Shown: positions 49,301 to 59,164 of the stretch, in pieces
Layout of the letters: the number at the start of each line of letters is the position of its first letter
How positions within the stretch are numbered: position 1 is the first letter of the stretch
NCBI RefSeq assembly: GCF_037042905.1
Contig: NC_087257.1
Location: 19,922,001 to 19,986,000, forward strand
Reading direction: 5' to 3'
DNA length: 64,000 bases
DNA from: Lytechinus pictus
Taxonomy: Eukaryota; Echinodermata; Echinoidea; Temnopleuroida; Toxopneustidae
Program-made: the position numbers and the translations under genes
Notes under the pieces: model-generated
What the model was told of the DNA's origin: nothing
The model's input: only the letters and a program-made list of their open reading frames with translations
The model's database searches: none

Positions 49301-49341
49301 GCTGTTCCTTTCGCTGACTTAGGTCTCCTTTTAGTTGGCAT
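37339..49341 (-). CDS. GGCX: GGCX, vitamin K-dependent gamma-glutamyl carboxylase (complete)
   Basis: This ER membrane enzyme carboxylates glutamates of vitamin K-dependent proteins, coupled to oxidation of vitamin K hydroquinone. Minus-strand coding exons: 49341-49086, 48622-48467, 47081-46916, 45865-45787, 45434-45328, 44477-44314, 43696-43515, 43351-43226, 42611-42480, 41820-41669, 41016-40847, 40152-40022, 39069-38880, 38521-38386, 37462-37339. All phases fit and give 756 aa (human 758). Near-invariant blocks are visible: [50 protein letters not shown] and [12 protein letters not shown]. The catalytic lysine (human K218) is K231, human H160 is H173, and the disulfide cysteines (human C99 and C450) are C112 and C477. 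Hydrophobic segments in exons 2-8 match the multi-pass N-terminal half. Residues 1-60 are basic and probably disordered. A donor (AC|gtgagt) at 38385 overlaps an in-frame TGA, so a simple reading frame stops one exon early. Introns contain exon-derived tandem copies, SINEs and MITEs. Confidence 0.96.
37615..38036. repeat. CATC/CATT tetranucleotide microsatellite
   Basis: About 420 bp of interrupted 'catccattcatc' repeats in the last GGCX intron, between exons 38386 and 37462. The His/Ser/Ile-rich reading frames over it are artefacts. Confidence 0.92.
39540..39690 (-). mobile_element. tRNA-related SINE fragment, minus strand
   Basis: On the minus strand, 'gggtgtagtggttttgactc' and 'ggtctaaccccacc' resemble A and B boxes of a tRNA-derived SINE, followed by 'ggtacccggtaggatgc'. 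It lies in a GGCX intron. Confidence 0.5.
40273..40345 (-). repeat. Duplicate of the GGCX exon 40847-41016 donor edge
   Basis: The sequence 'tcttcttaccaggaaaatct' with its flanks copies the true exon end and intron start at 40808-40876 with few changes. It keeps the splice donor (minus strand TTTTCCTG|gtaaga). It lies in the intron downstream of that exon, across a minisatellite. Confidence 0.85.
40380..40790. repeat. Minisatellite of 'actacacacccaagcactac' units
   Basis: Degenerate repeats of cactacac, caagcactacac and caaac units fill this GGCX intron between the duplicated exon edge and the real exon. Confidence 0.85.
41821..42463 (-). repeat. Tandem array of copies of a GGCX exon 5' edge
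   Basis: About eight degenerate units of roughly 56-90 bp repeat the 3' splice site and first ~50 coding bases of GGCX exon 41820-41669 (plus strand 'cagtcatatcactgtgacc'-type, then gcccaacgattac, then tccagtactataacaag). Approximate unit starts: 41847, 41936, 42027, 42125, 42192, 42265, 42341, 42398. The unit at 42192-42264 still encodes an open [20 protein letters not shown] peptide but has lost the acceptor AG. Others keep AG-like ends but carry frame changes. Confidence 0.85.
44957..45241 (+). mobile_element. tRNA-derived SINE (copy 3), decayed
   Basis: Contains 'gcccagtggattag', 'gggttatgggtccaaatccc', 'tgctgcacttaacacaggtg' and ends in tattattattt. Preceded at about 44625-44930 by another unclassified repeat-like stretch (a 'cttcttcttcttc' run, then 'gggtatactgcccaacgccc'). 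Lies in a GGCX intron. Confidence 0.75.
45904..46081. mobile_element. MITE 'gtttcata/gttcgtaagtta' (copy in GGCX intron)
   Basis: Ends ggtgggtgttttataaagctg and cagctttatgaaacattca. The inner parts include 'gtgatcctttcttgtgataa' and 'aaaggatcacc'. Relative of 31372-31530. Confidence 0.75.
46604..46800 (+). mobile_element. tRNA-derived SINE, second family
   Basis: The head 'ttggctcagttggtagag' and 'ggagttcaagtcctgg' give A- and B-box motifs, followed by a non-tRNA body ('gttgttgctaccctgtttgg'). The acceptor stem cannot pair, so a functional tRNA gene is not supported. Confidence 0.6.
47233..47546. mobile_element. MITE 'ggcccgtattctgaagt'
   Basis: 314 bp with inverted ends (ggcccgtattctgaagtc / cttcagaatacgggcc), in a GGCX intron. 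Half of a relative is near 18007-18075. Confidence 0.8.
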
Positions 49342-51290
49342 GCTGAGATGAGTGATGGTGAGATGATGAGATGAGTAATGCTGAGATCTTTTTGGAGTCC
49401 AATCAGGGTAGATCTATTAAAGAAAAAAGTTTCACATTATTAAATAAGAGCTAAAATAATCTCATGGTGATATAATAAGAGGAGTTCCAATCTTTCTGTG
49501 CGAATTGTTCTTAGCACAGAGGTATAGAAAAAGTGAACTTACGAAATTGAGTAGAACTAACTTTCTTTTAGACACTCTCCATTTTTTTCAAATATTGGCA
49601 AAACATCTGCAAATTTTATTTCGACAAGCATCAAGAAATTGCTATTTTGGAAGCAGAGGGCTTCAAACAAGATACCAACCAATTTTTTGGCATATTCGCT
49701 GATCTGATACAATTATCTTACTTTTGTCTGCCTGAACTCTTTTCTATTTTCTAATGAAAATATGATATATTTGCTGATTATGATGTAAAATCTACTCAAT
49801 AATTAGAATGTCATCTCATAAGGTAATTTTTTTTTAGCTCGCTTCGCTCGCTGGCAACTTTTTACAAATTTTTAAAAGCTATACACCTGTGATTTGATTA
49901 AAATAGCAGCCATCTGTAAGGTTTAAAATGGCTTAATTAATATCCAGAGATCCCGAGCCCCACCCATATAGCACTAACAGATGGAAGGGTTTGGCCCATG
50001 GCCCCAATATGTTCTACAACCAAGAACAAAAAAAAGAAAGGAGGAAATTAAGAAAGAAAAGGAGAGAAAAATTGTAAGGTGTAAGATGTTATTTTCTGAA
50101 TATCACTGTCAAAATCTACTGAAAGTTAGATTCTCATGAAAAGGTTTTTTTTCTGGCTCGCTTCACTCACTCGGGATTATTGTGGGGTTGAAAATAATAG
50201 TTTATAATGTTCAACTGAAGATTAGACTAACACAAGCTCAATCACAAATATTCACAACTGAATGATACGCGCCGTATAAGCTAAAACAACAACAACACAT
50301 CAAACAGAAGCAAATGGAGAGGAGAAGATGGAACTTATACTATAAAGACACAGGAACAAAACTGAACTGAATTCGATGAAGTCTGGAAGTGCACCCATTT
50401 TTTAGAGGGCTGCTTTGCCTCAGTAAAACTCAAAATCATATTACAGAATTAACATATATTCAAATTACATAAAATCAATTAATCAAAATAAAGAGAATGG
50501 AGGAGCCAACTAAAAGTGGAAAATTCTATTCATAAAATAACCAATAAGAGATAGAGGATGGAGATGAATAAGATGTTGGGATGATTACATAATAAGAATG
50601 TTGAACAAAGGAAGCAGATGTAGGAATGTAATGAACACATCTGAATAGGGAAGGAATGACAAGAGAAGCAGGTTGAAAGTCAAATGGAAATGGATGACAA
50701 CAGAAGCATCTAGAAATAAATGTAAACCAAGCAGAACTAAATATCAAAATAGCTTGAACTGTAAATAATAAGGCCTAAAGGAAACCAAATGTCAAAATAA
50801 CAGTCCTACATTATATAAAGCAACCTTTTGCCCCCTCTTACCCGTTGCCCCCTGCATAGTCATAGACTGACTCTACATCGATTTCAATTTAATACCTGAC
50901 ATAACTAAGTTTTGATTAAAAAAATTTAACAGATATGAGTCGACAGAACACCTCGAACTGTTGAACACAGGCCAAAAAAGCCTACCGATTTCACCATGTC
51001 GTTAACAACTATCTCTTGAGAAATAAGGATGGACGTGTAGTACTAACTGCTAACAGTTAACTGTTCAGCATGACAATGGTTGTCACGAAAGTTGGCCCCA
51101 ATTCATCACTAAATTTGAAAAAAAAACGAATTAACTTCAAAGTTCAAGTAACATATTCGTAGACTACTACTAGTACGACCACTAGACTCTACCCATAATC
51201 CATATATCATTTTAATTTTTATATGTCGTCTTTCCGTCGATGCCCACAATCAAAGACAAAGTCAAAGACTAATAAAAGTGTTGATTATTA
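49342..51290. other. GGCX 5' flank / probable first intron
   Basis: A possible acceptor (minus strand ttttttctttaatag, near 49415) suggests that the GGCX start codon lies in a second exon, with a non-coding first exon further right. 49460-50200 contains fragments of the GC-motif TIR element family ('agctcgcttcgctcgc', and 'gagttccaatctttctgtg', which recurs near 56875). No other gene. Confidence 0.45.
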
Positions 51291-51900
51291 TGGCAAAGTA
51301 ATGATTAGTAGAAGAGAAATTTATGTTTAAGTATAAGCTCAGGCCTAGGCTAGGCCGTCCAAATGCACGTTAGTGCACACTCAATTATTCAACAATGTAT
51401 CTCAATCGAGTGATGGGGCCCGCCACCCAAGGGTTCATTACATGCCGCCGCGCACAGAAAATTCAAGCCATAGTCATAGAACTAGAAGTAGAATTAGAAA
51501 AGAAGTCGTGTGTTGTGGACCCAAGAAGTGAGATCCCAGCACGCGCGACCCACTAGTTAGAAATCCACTGCCAAACGCGGTTCGTGGTGCGAGGTTAGTA
51601 TACTAATACTAACCTCGCAATACGTGTGAGTGGGGGCCCGCCTCCTTCAAATTTAAATTCATACCGTATGGAATTACGATTCCCCGGATCCGCCAACACA
51701 AATGTCTATGTATGGGGCACATTAGAATCCGCCCGCGGGGATAACGTTAATAAAAAGAATAGAAATCCAATCAAACATTAAAAAAAAGTCACCAAATGTT
51801 GTCTTTTTAACTACACGCGATATCTTATGGACACTGATAAAAATAAGAATAGGCAAACACTTTAATTACCTCCTTTATTTTGCGAAGTTAGATAGATCAA
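51290..51900 (-). promoter_or_regulatory. Candidate GGCX promoter / first exon region
   Basis: Richer in GC and CpG than its surroundings, non-repetitive, and upstream of GGCX on the minus strand. It contains a 14-bp perfect hairpin (51588-51619, arms 'gcgaggttagtat'). No TATA box or exon can be fixed from sequence alone. Confidence 0.3.
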
Positions 51901-52066
51901 CTGCCTCTAACTAGACTATGTCTATGGACGGTGTAGGCCCCTAGACGAATATTAATTGATAGAAATAAAAGAAAGAAAGGTCAATTCACGATCACCGTAT
52001 CCATGTATCACAGTAAATCGCACCTATAATTATGAAGCATTTTAATATGCACTTTTCAGACTGCAT

Positions 52067-53432
52067 CAGTGGCGTAGCTACGGGGGGCACGTGCCCCCCC
52101 CCCCCCCTGAGATTTGGTGTGCCCCCCCAGGTGCCCCCCCCCTGAAAAAAATGGCAGAGCAAAAAAAAAAGGGAGAAAGAAGAAAAGAAAAAAGGAAAAG
52201 AAGAAGAAAGACAGAAGAAAAAAAAGAAGAGGAAAATAAGAGGAAAATAAGAGGAGGAAGACGAGTGAATGAAATAATGTGAGGGGAATTGACTTGGAAA
52301 AAAAAAATCCTTCATGTTACGTAAATTTTGCTTGCGCTTCGCGCCAGAATTGCCTGTTCGATGAGATTCATATCTTGCTCAATAGGCTGATATGGAGCAA
52401 GTTTTGAAGTCAATATACAAAACATATTTTAGCTCGGACAACGAGCTTTCATTATTTTTTTTCATTTACAAATTTCAGTGCTCTGTAAAATGTCCGTTTT
52501 ATGGTCTACATATCAGCATTTTAAGTTCACGCTGCGTGGTCACATTGTTTGATTTGCCAATTATTGTCTACGTGTCCCGGCTACGTGTATTCCATAATGT
52601 TCCATTAAACAAATGTATTCAGAATACCCAGATTCTAGGTCTAAATCTAAAACATGCGCGATAGCCTGCATGTTCTTTATTTAAAATGTACTTAAATTAT
52701 CCAGTTTCACATCAAAATATCAATAATTGTCTGCTCACGCTTCACGATCGCATTATTAATGATACCCAATTAACTATATCCTATTTATGATTTACAAAAT
52801 ATGAATAGATCGAGTGTCCCGCTTTTAGGTCTAAAATCTCAATTTTCTTCCTCTCGCGCTTCGCGCTCGCATCAATTGTTTAGTTACATACCTATCCCAT
52901 TTATTAATACAAAAAGTGCTTAGAATGACCATTTTTTTTTAGGTCGGAATGTCAAAAAAATTTGCTCGCACTTCGCGCTCGCATTATTGAAATATTAACA
53001 GGTCCCTTTTCGATAATGCTGGAACGGTTAATAAATATTTCTGCTAACGCTTGGCGTTCGCAGTAACCACTCCTATATAGTTACATACGAATCTTTTTCA
53101 GGATCACACATAACATTGCCCAGAATATCAAATTTTCAGGACAAAATACATGAAAGTTTTAAAAAAATCGCTCGCGCTTCGCGTTTGCACTTTTTATAGG
53201 GCTTATGAGATTTGTTCATGTTTATGTTGTTTTATAAGAATAAAACTGCAGTAACTGATCGGGGAAAATATAGGTGAAGATAATTTCGGGCCCCGTCCTC
53301 TAGCTATTGGCGAAAGTCGGATCCGCCCTTGTGACACACACACCGGAAACAATGGTGGCCCCCCCCCCCTGAAAAAGCAAGGACCCCCCAGTGCCCCCCC
53401 CCCCCAGGAAAAAAATCCTAGCTACGCCACTG
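52067..53432. mobile_element. hAT-like non-autonomous TIR element, 'cagtggcgtagctacg'
   Basis: Ends cagtggcgtagctacgggg and cctagctacgccactg are inverted, each followed inward by a long C/G run. The interior has an A-rich purine stretch (52150-52280) and degenerate repeats each carrying a 'gcgcttcgcgctcgcat'-like motif. At about 53290-53335 it includes the end of another element type ('gaaagtcggatccgccctt'). No transposase frame. Confidence 0.75.
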
Positions 53433-53679
53433 CATGCAGACGTACACGGCTGATCCATAATTTTTCTAAAGGGGTTGGTTTTTTTTTTAATAGACTAGCG
53501 AAAAAGCCGGACATGCACTCTTAAACGCAAAGCAAAAGGTAATCAATCCCAAATGAAGGTTGTTTTTTTTCCTTTCTCTCTTTCTTTTTGGCAAATTTTT
53601 CGTGGATATATATAGGCCCCCGGGCCACACGTACGATCTGCACCTGATGAATTGATTCCCTATATGTCAAACATTTCTG

Positions 53680-54399
53680 TTAAAGGGGTACCCCATCATG
53701 CAGGCTGAAAATAGTATGATTTTGAACAGATAAAGAAAAATCAGACAAATGTACCATTGAAAATTTCATCAAAATCGGGAAAGGAATAACAATAAGAATT
53801 GCATTATTTCGGTGAAACAGTTATATGCATGTCTTTGTGAATATCCCATATCCAATTAATAACCTAACCGATGATGTCATATCCCAACGTCTTCTTTTGT
53901 ATTTTAAGCTATATGAAATTATGAACATTCAAAGTTTGTCCACTAAGAAATAAATAAATATAATAATGATGATGATGATGATGATGATGATAATAATAAT
54001 AACCAGCATTTAGTACGCTCTCCATATAAAACTATTTCACAGCCCGTTGAATATCATTATATACACAATTACAATACAAACGCATATACAAAATTAAAAG
54101 GAAAAGAAAAGAAAAGAAAAGGGGGGGGGGGAATTTTAATTGAGGATTGATTTAATGCATTTTAATAATTGCTTTAACTCAAGGGAGACATATATAGTAT
54201 GAAATAATGAAAAAAAATAGGATTTCATGTAATAACATAAGAAAAAGTAAATCATCAGCCCTCCTAATGACTATGATCGTAACGATGCGCATAACTGCTT
54301 TCCCATAATATCGCTCAGCTTTAAAAATCAATAACTTTTATTATCGGATTCGGATGAAATTTTTCAGCATTTTGCTTCAGCCTGGAGATACCCCTTTAA
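53680..54399. mobile_element. 720-bp TTAA-flanked MITE (family B)
   Basis: Ends TTAA-AGGGGTACCCC and GGAGATACCCC-TTTAA. The inner sequence parallels family A ('gaaaatttcatcaaaatcgg', and the inverted 'cggatgaaatttttcagc'). A GAT microsatellite and a G run (54121) lie in the middle. A related right half appears at about 41400-41530 in a GGCX intron. Confidence 0.75.
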
Positions 54400-55650
54400 G
54401 TACGAAAAATGTGGATAGCACCTTCTTATTGTATGGGATGAAATTTAACTTATAATTTGATTTGTTTAATTAAAAAAAAGTATATTTTGAGAAAATAATT
54501 TATATCTTGAAATGATATTATCCCGTATATAATATCGAGACAAAATATAGGTCACCAAAGAGGTCCAAGTATAGAAACTGTGCATCATGTAAGGTTGCTG
54601 AGTTTAGTTTTTCTTTTCTTTTCTTTAAAAAAAAAATTGTGTGAATTTTCCATATGGTAATGAGAGTCTTGGGGCGAGAAAGTATAAAGATTGCCTCCGT
54701 GTTTGTCATTTTAAATGTGATCCAAATACGCTGAGCGGCGACCCTTTGGCAGGGGGCACAGTGCCACTCCAACTTTTCAGCGTTAAAAATAAGGTGCCCC
54801 TTTTTACCCAAGAAAATGCATGCCCGGCCTATACAAAATGTGTTCAGTGCATGCCCCTTCACCTTAATTAGAAGGACTCGTTTTATATGTTGATGAGTGT
54901 CTCTTATTGCCTAATTCTAGCGCCCATTCTCGTATTAATTTCCCTTCTTATTTACGCTCTTTTGATGCTCAGTCACTTGCCCGATTTCCTTATTAATTTT
55001 TAGCATGCTCTATAGCTTCCCTTTTATAAGTGCATCTTTTAATCGTATAATCCCTTTAAAAATGTGATTATTGCCCCCTTTAGCTCTTTTCCATCCTCTT
55101 ATGCAGTAAGCCCGTTTTTTCACCTCTGATCATCTGATATAATATGCCATATTTACTTTTGATAAATGCCCCTTTTATTCATGTTCAAAATTTTCCGTCT
55201 GTAATTGATGTATGGTAATTAGCGTCCTTTCCTTTCTACAGCTATATGAACTTTATGTAGGGGTGCAGTGCACCGGCCCCCAAAAAATCCCACAGGATTT
55301 TTTTTTTTCAAAATGAAATGCTCCTAAGTTGTAAAGTATATCACCTCAGTTTTTTTTTTTTTTTGCATTTTGTTCACTGAAGTTCTTCTTAAGCTAGGTG
55401 TTATGTCTTTCATATTGCGAAACGCTTTCTTATTTCTTTTTCATGCATTCTTTTTTTTTGGGGGGGGGGTGAAGCCTGAAGGGCAGTAAACAGAAGACAT
55501 TATTGGGTGAATTCTATTCAACGAACTTTTTGTGACTTTAAAGTGCTTTTGTACATGAAAGCCTTACAGCGCCCCCGTATTTTGTATGTAATGTCCTTAA
55601 TGTGAACATGTTTGTATATTTTTTTAATGATTGAAAATCGCGTCTACTTT
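54400..55650. other. Repeat-poor AT-rich stretch, no gene recognised
   Basis: A 114-codon minus frame (54518-54862) shows no domain. A G run at about 55457 and 'gtgcagtgcaccggcccccaa' near 55265 suggest further remnants of the C-run element family. Confidence 0.4.
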
Positions 55651-55739
55651 CATGGGCGGATCCAGGTGCCCCCCCCCCCTATCGGCGGAGCAAAAAAATG
55701 AAAAAGGGGGAAAGAAAGAAAAAAAGAAGGGGAAAGAAG

Positions 55740-56005
55740 GGCTCATATGGTGAGCGTGCTTTTACTCATGTCTCTGCTGTCCTCTGGAATGCTTTACCTA
55801 ATTCAATGAGATATCATGTGATTTATGCAGGTTCAGGAGATCCCTTAAAACATATCTATTCAATGCATAAAATACCAACTTTGAACTAATGGTCCAATAT
55901 ATTACTTTATTCTTACCTTACACTATTTCTTCTTTAAGCGCATAGGGACATGCTATGCTATGTGTGATGCGCTATACAAGAATTGAGCATTATTATTATT
56001 ATTAA
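55740..56005 (+). pseudogene. Non-LTR retrotransposon 3' end (frameshifted)
   Basis: One frame reads YGERAFTHVSAVLWNALPNS and, after a frameshift near 55835, FRRSLKTYLFNA plus a stop. This is the usual C-terminus of LINE reverse transcriptases. It is followed by 'gtgatgcgctatacaagaat' and an ATT repeat tail ending near 56005. Strongly 5' truncated. Confidence 0.75.
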
Positions 56006-56156
56006 AGAAAGGAGGAAAAATAAGAGGAGGGAGACGAATGAATAAAATAATCAGGGGAAGACTTGGAAAATGAAAAAATAAAAAAATATTTCATGTCACT
56101 ATATTAAACTTGCGCTTCGCGCTCGCATAGCCTGTTCGATGAGATACATATCTTGC

Positions 56157-56218
56157 CACTAGCGTACCTACGGGGGGGCAGGGGGGGCACTCTGCCCCCC
56201 CTGACGAGATTTTGAAGA

Positions 56219-56256
<38 letters not shown>

Positions 56257-56396
56257 TGTCAAATTTTTTCTGGTACGAAAATCTTTATTTTGTATTGATG
56301 ACCCCTTTTTTTTTTTTTTTTTTTTTCTTTTTCTTGTCAAATTTTTGGGCGGCCAATTTTGCCCCCCCCCTGTGAAAAATCCTAGGTACGCCACTG
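56157..56396. mobile_element. 240-bp hAT-like MITE with 8-bp target duplication
   Basis: Ends cactagcgtacctacggg and cctaggtacgccactg. It is flanked by tatcttgc at 56149-56156 and again at 56397-56404. The uninterrupted target (atatcttgctcaataggctg) is present near 52370. The interior is C and T runs, including about 34 T at 56219. Confidence 0.85.
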
Positions 56397-57653
56397 TATC
56401 TTGCTCAATAGGCTGATATATAGCTTAAAATATCAAGTTTTGAATTCAATGTACAAAACATATTTCAGCTCTGACATCATCGAGCTTTCATTTTTTTTTT
56501 TTTTTTTTTTTGTTACAAAAGGATTTTTTAAGTGCTCTGTAAAATGTCCGTTTTATGTTGTTAATATCATTTGCAGCTTTCTGCGATGTGCGCTCGCATT
56601 ATTTTGATTTGCCAAGTAGGCCTACATATTGTCTTTGTTTATTCCATAAGATTCTTTACATATTAATTATATAACAAACTTTTTAAAATCCCCCTTTTCT
56701 GACAGTTTATCAAAAATTTCGTTTCGCGATTTGCGCTTGCATTAGTATTTACAAAATATCAACTCATGAATCCTATTCATATTTACAAAAGTGCTTATAT
56801 CCGGTTTTCAGGCCTCACTGTCAACAAATTTCACTCACTCACTAAATTAATCCCATGATGGTGATATAACAAGAGGAGTTCCAATTTTTCTGTGTGAATT
56901 TTTCTTAGCACAGAGGTATAGAAGCCATTAGGCTTATTACATTAATAAATATGATAATAAAATTTTCATGAATTCCTAAATAACTAAATTGTTCCTTTTT
57001 CAGAAAAATATCGACAAGTTTCATATCGCGCTCGCACTAATTAAATAGGGCTTATGAGATTATTACACTTTTATGTTGTTTTATAAGAATAAAGCTAAGA
57101 AATGACTGTTATGACATGGGCGTTTTGCCCCCCCCCTCCAATTTTTCACGACCAAGAAAAAAAAGAGAAAAGGAAAGGGATAATGGTGAAATATAGGCCT
57201 ATTATTTTCCAAGTGTTATGTAAAAATCTATCACAAACTGATTTTTCTAATTAGAATGTCGAATTTTTTGCTCGCTTGCTTCACTCTCTCGCAAGTTCTT
57301 AATTTTAAGCGATACACCGTATCGAGCCCCCTCAATTTTTTTTGGCTCATTACGCCACTGGGACAACCGGCCCCTTCAAAGAAACAAACAAAAATCAACT
57401 TTGAGCGGCCGATAGGGGAAAATATGGCCGGTGAAACAAACTTTTCGCCCCCCCCCCCTATTGGCGGAAGCTGGATCCGCCCCTGTACTTTTGTTACTTT
57501 TTCTTTTCCTCAAAACTCATGTTAATGAAAATGGTACACATGTTTTTGTATTTTGTCCGTTTTTCAATGAACAGAATATTGGTTGATGCCATGAGGTTCA
57601 ATAATTTCTATTCGATTCAACTGATTCGTCATTTACCTGTGGATTGCCATTTT

Positions 57654-58262
57654 TTAAAGGACAAGTTCACCCCAACAAAAAGCTGATTTGAATAGAAAGA
57701 GAAAATTCAAACAAGCACAACACTGAAAATTTCATCAAAATCGGATGTAAAATAAGAAAGTTATGATATTTTAAAGTTTCACTTAATTTCACAAAACAGT
57801 TATATGCACATCCTGTTCGGTATGCAAATGAGGGGACTGATGACATATCACCCACTCATTATTTCTTTTGTATTTTATTATATGAAATATGAAATAGTTT
57901 GATTTTCTCATCATTGTCATGTGAAACGAAGTTTCATTCCTCCCTGGACACGTGGATCTCCATTATTTTAACATTTTGTGGTTCAGGCAAGGAGGTCCTA
58001 ATTGTCAAATTCGTAAAAATTGAAATATTGTATAATTCAAACAATAAATAACAAAAGAAATAGTGAGTGGGTGACATCATCGACTCTCTCAGTATATCAC
58101 TGAGTTGAGCACAGAACTGTTTTGTGAAAAATAAGCGAAACTTTAAAATTTCATAATTTTCTTATTTTACATCCGATTTTGATGAAGTTTTCAGTGTTAT
58201 TCATGTTTGATGTTTCTCTATTTATTTAAATCTACTGTTTTCTGGGGTGGACTTGACCTTTA
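57654..58262. mobile_element. TTAA-flanked fold-back MITE (family A, copy 2)
   Basis: 609 bp, with the same ends and internal inverted repeats as 20740-21350. TTAA on both sides. Confidence 0.85.
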
Positions 58263-58399
58263 AAGCCGCCACAGACATCTGCCCGAATTATCTGCAACGT
58301 ACCCACAGATGAAAGATGTATGTATACAGAGCTGATTATACGTTCATTGTAATTTTAAGCTGAGTATATAGTATTATAATAGGCTTATAGGCTATCACG

Positions 58400-58676
58400 T
58401 GGAGCGTTGTGGCCCAGTGGATTAGTCTTCGGACTTTGAAACAGAGGGTCGTGGGTTCGAATCCCAGCCATGGCGTAATTTCCTTCAGCAAGAAACTGAT
58501 CCACAGTGTGCTGCACTCAACCCAGGTGAGGTAAATGGGTACCGGTAGGAAGTTATTCCTTAAAAAGCTGTGTGCGCTATGAACGCCTAGCTTAGCCGAT
58601 TAATATAGGAGCGCCTTGAGCACCTAACAAGGTGGATATGTGCGCAATATAAATACCCTATATTATTATTATTATA
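58400..58676 (+). mobile_element. tRNA-derived SINE (copy 4), best preserved
   Basis: The head 'ggagcgttgtggcccagtgg', the B box 'gggttcgaatccc', 'tgctgcactcaacccaggtg' and a terminal ATT repeat make it the best-preserved copy of the family in this window. Confidence 0.88.
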
Positions 58677-59164
58677 TACTGTTAAAGATAATTTAAACAA
58701 CGTTTACTATGTGAATCGCACAATAGTTGTTTAAACTGCATTTTTATAAGTTAAAAAAAACATGCTTAAATTATTGATTATTAAATATTTGAATTTAAAC
58801 TTTGTTGTTTAAGATTTTAAACACTTGGTATAAATGTATAGTTTAGCATAACTAATTTATTGGTTGGATTGCTTAACTAAGCTAGTCGTACAGACTGTTT
58901 CACCCTAATTAGGCTCATCAGCGACTCTGAAGTTTAGCATAACTTAATTTCCAGGGGTACTATACGACATACGCAGCATCCCTTGGAAATCAAGTTGTTA
59001 TGCTGCATGTAGACGTCGTTTGACCAAAAATCACTTTCATTTTGGAACAATAAATAACCTGGGTTTTTCCGGGGGGATGACCCAAAACACCTTCATTTTG
59101 CTTTTTTTCCCCAAAGCAGCACCCTCTTCAAAAATGGTTCAGACCCCGCCGCATCACAGTCATA

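Larger units (their letters stand above)
55651..57485. mobile_element. TIR element 'gggcggatccag', with nested inserts
   Basis: Left end catgggcggatccaggtg plus a C run; right end 'ggcggaagctggatccgccc' plus ctg, inverted. Flanks share 'tacttt', a possible target duplication. Inside are a LINE tail (55740-56005), 'gcgcttcgcgctcgcatag' motifs and a 240-bp hAT-like MITE (56157-56396). A left end of the same family is at 59165. Confidence 0.7.

Noticed and set aside
52091-52282. Lys/Arg/Glu-rich frame
   Set aside because: A-rich purine part of a TIR element, also seen at 55690 and 59220.
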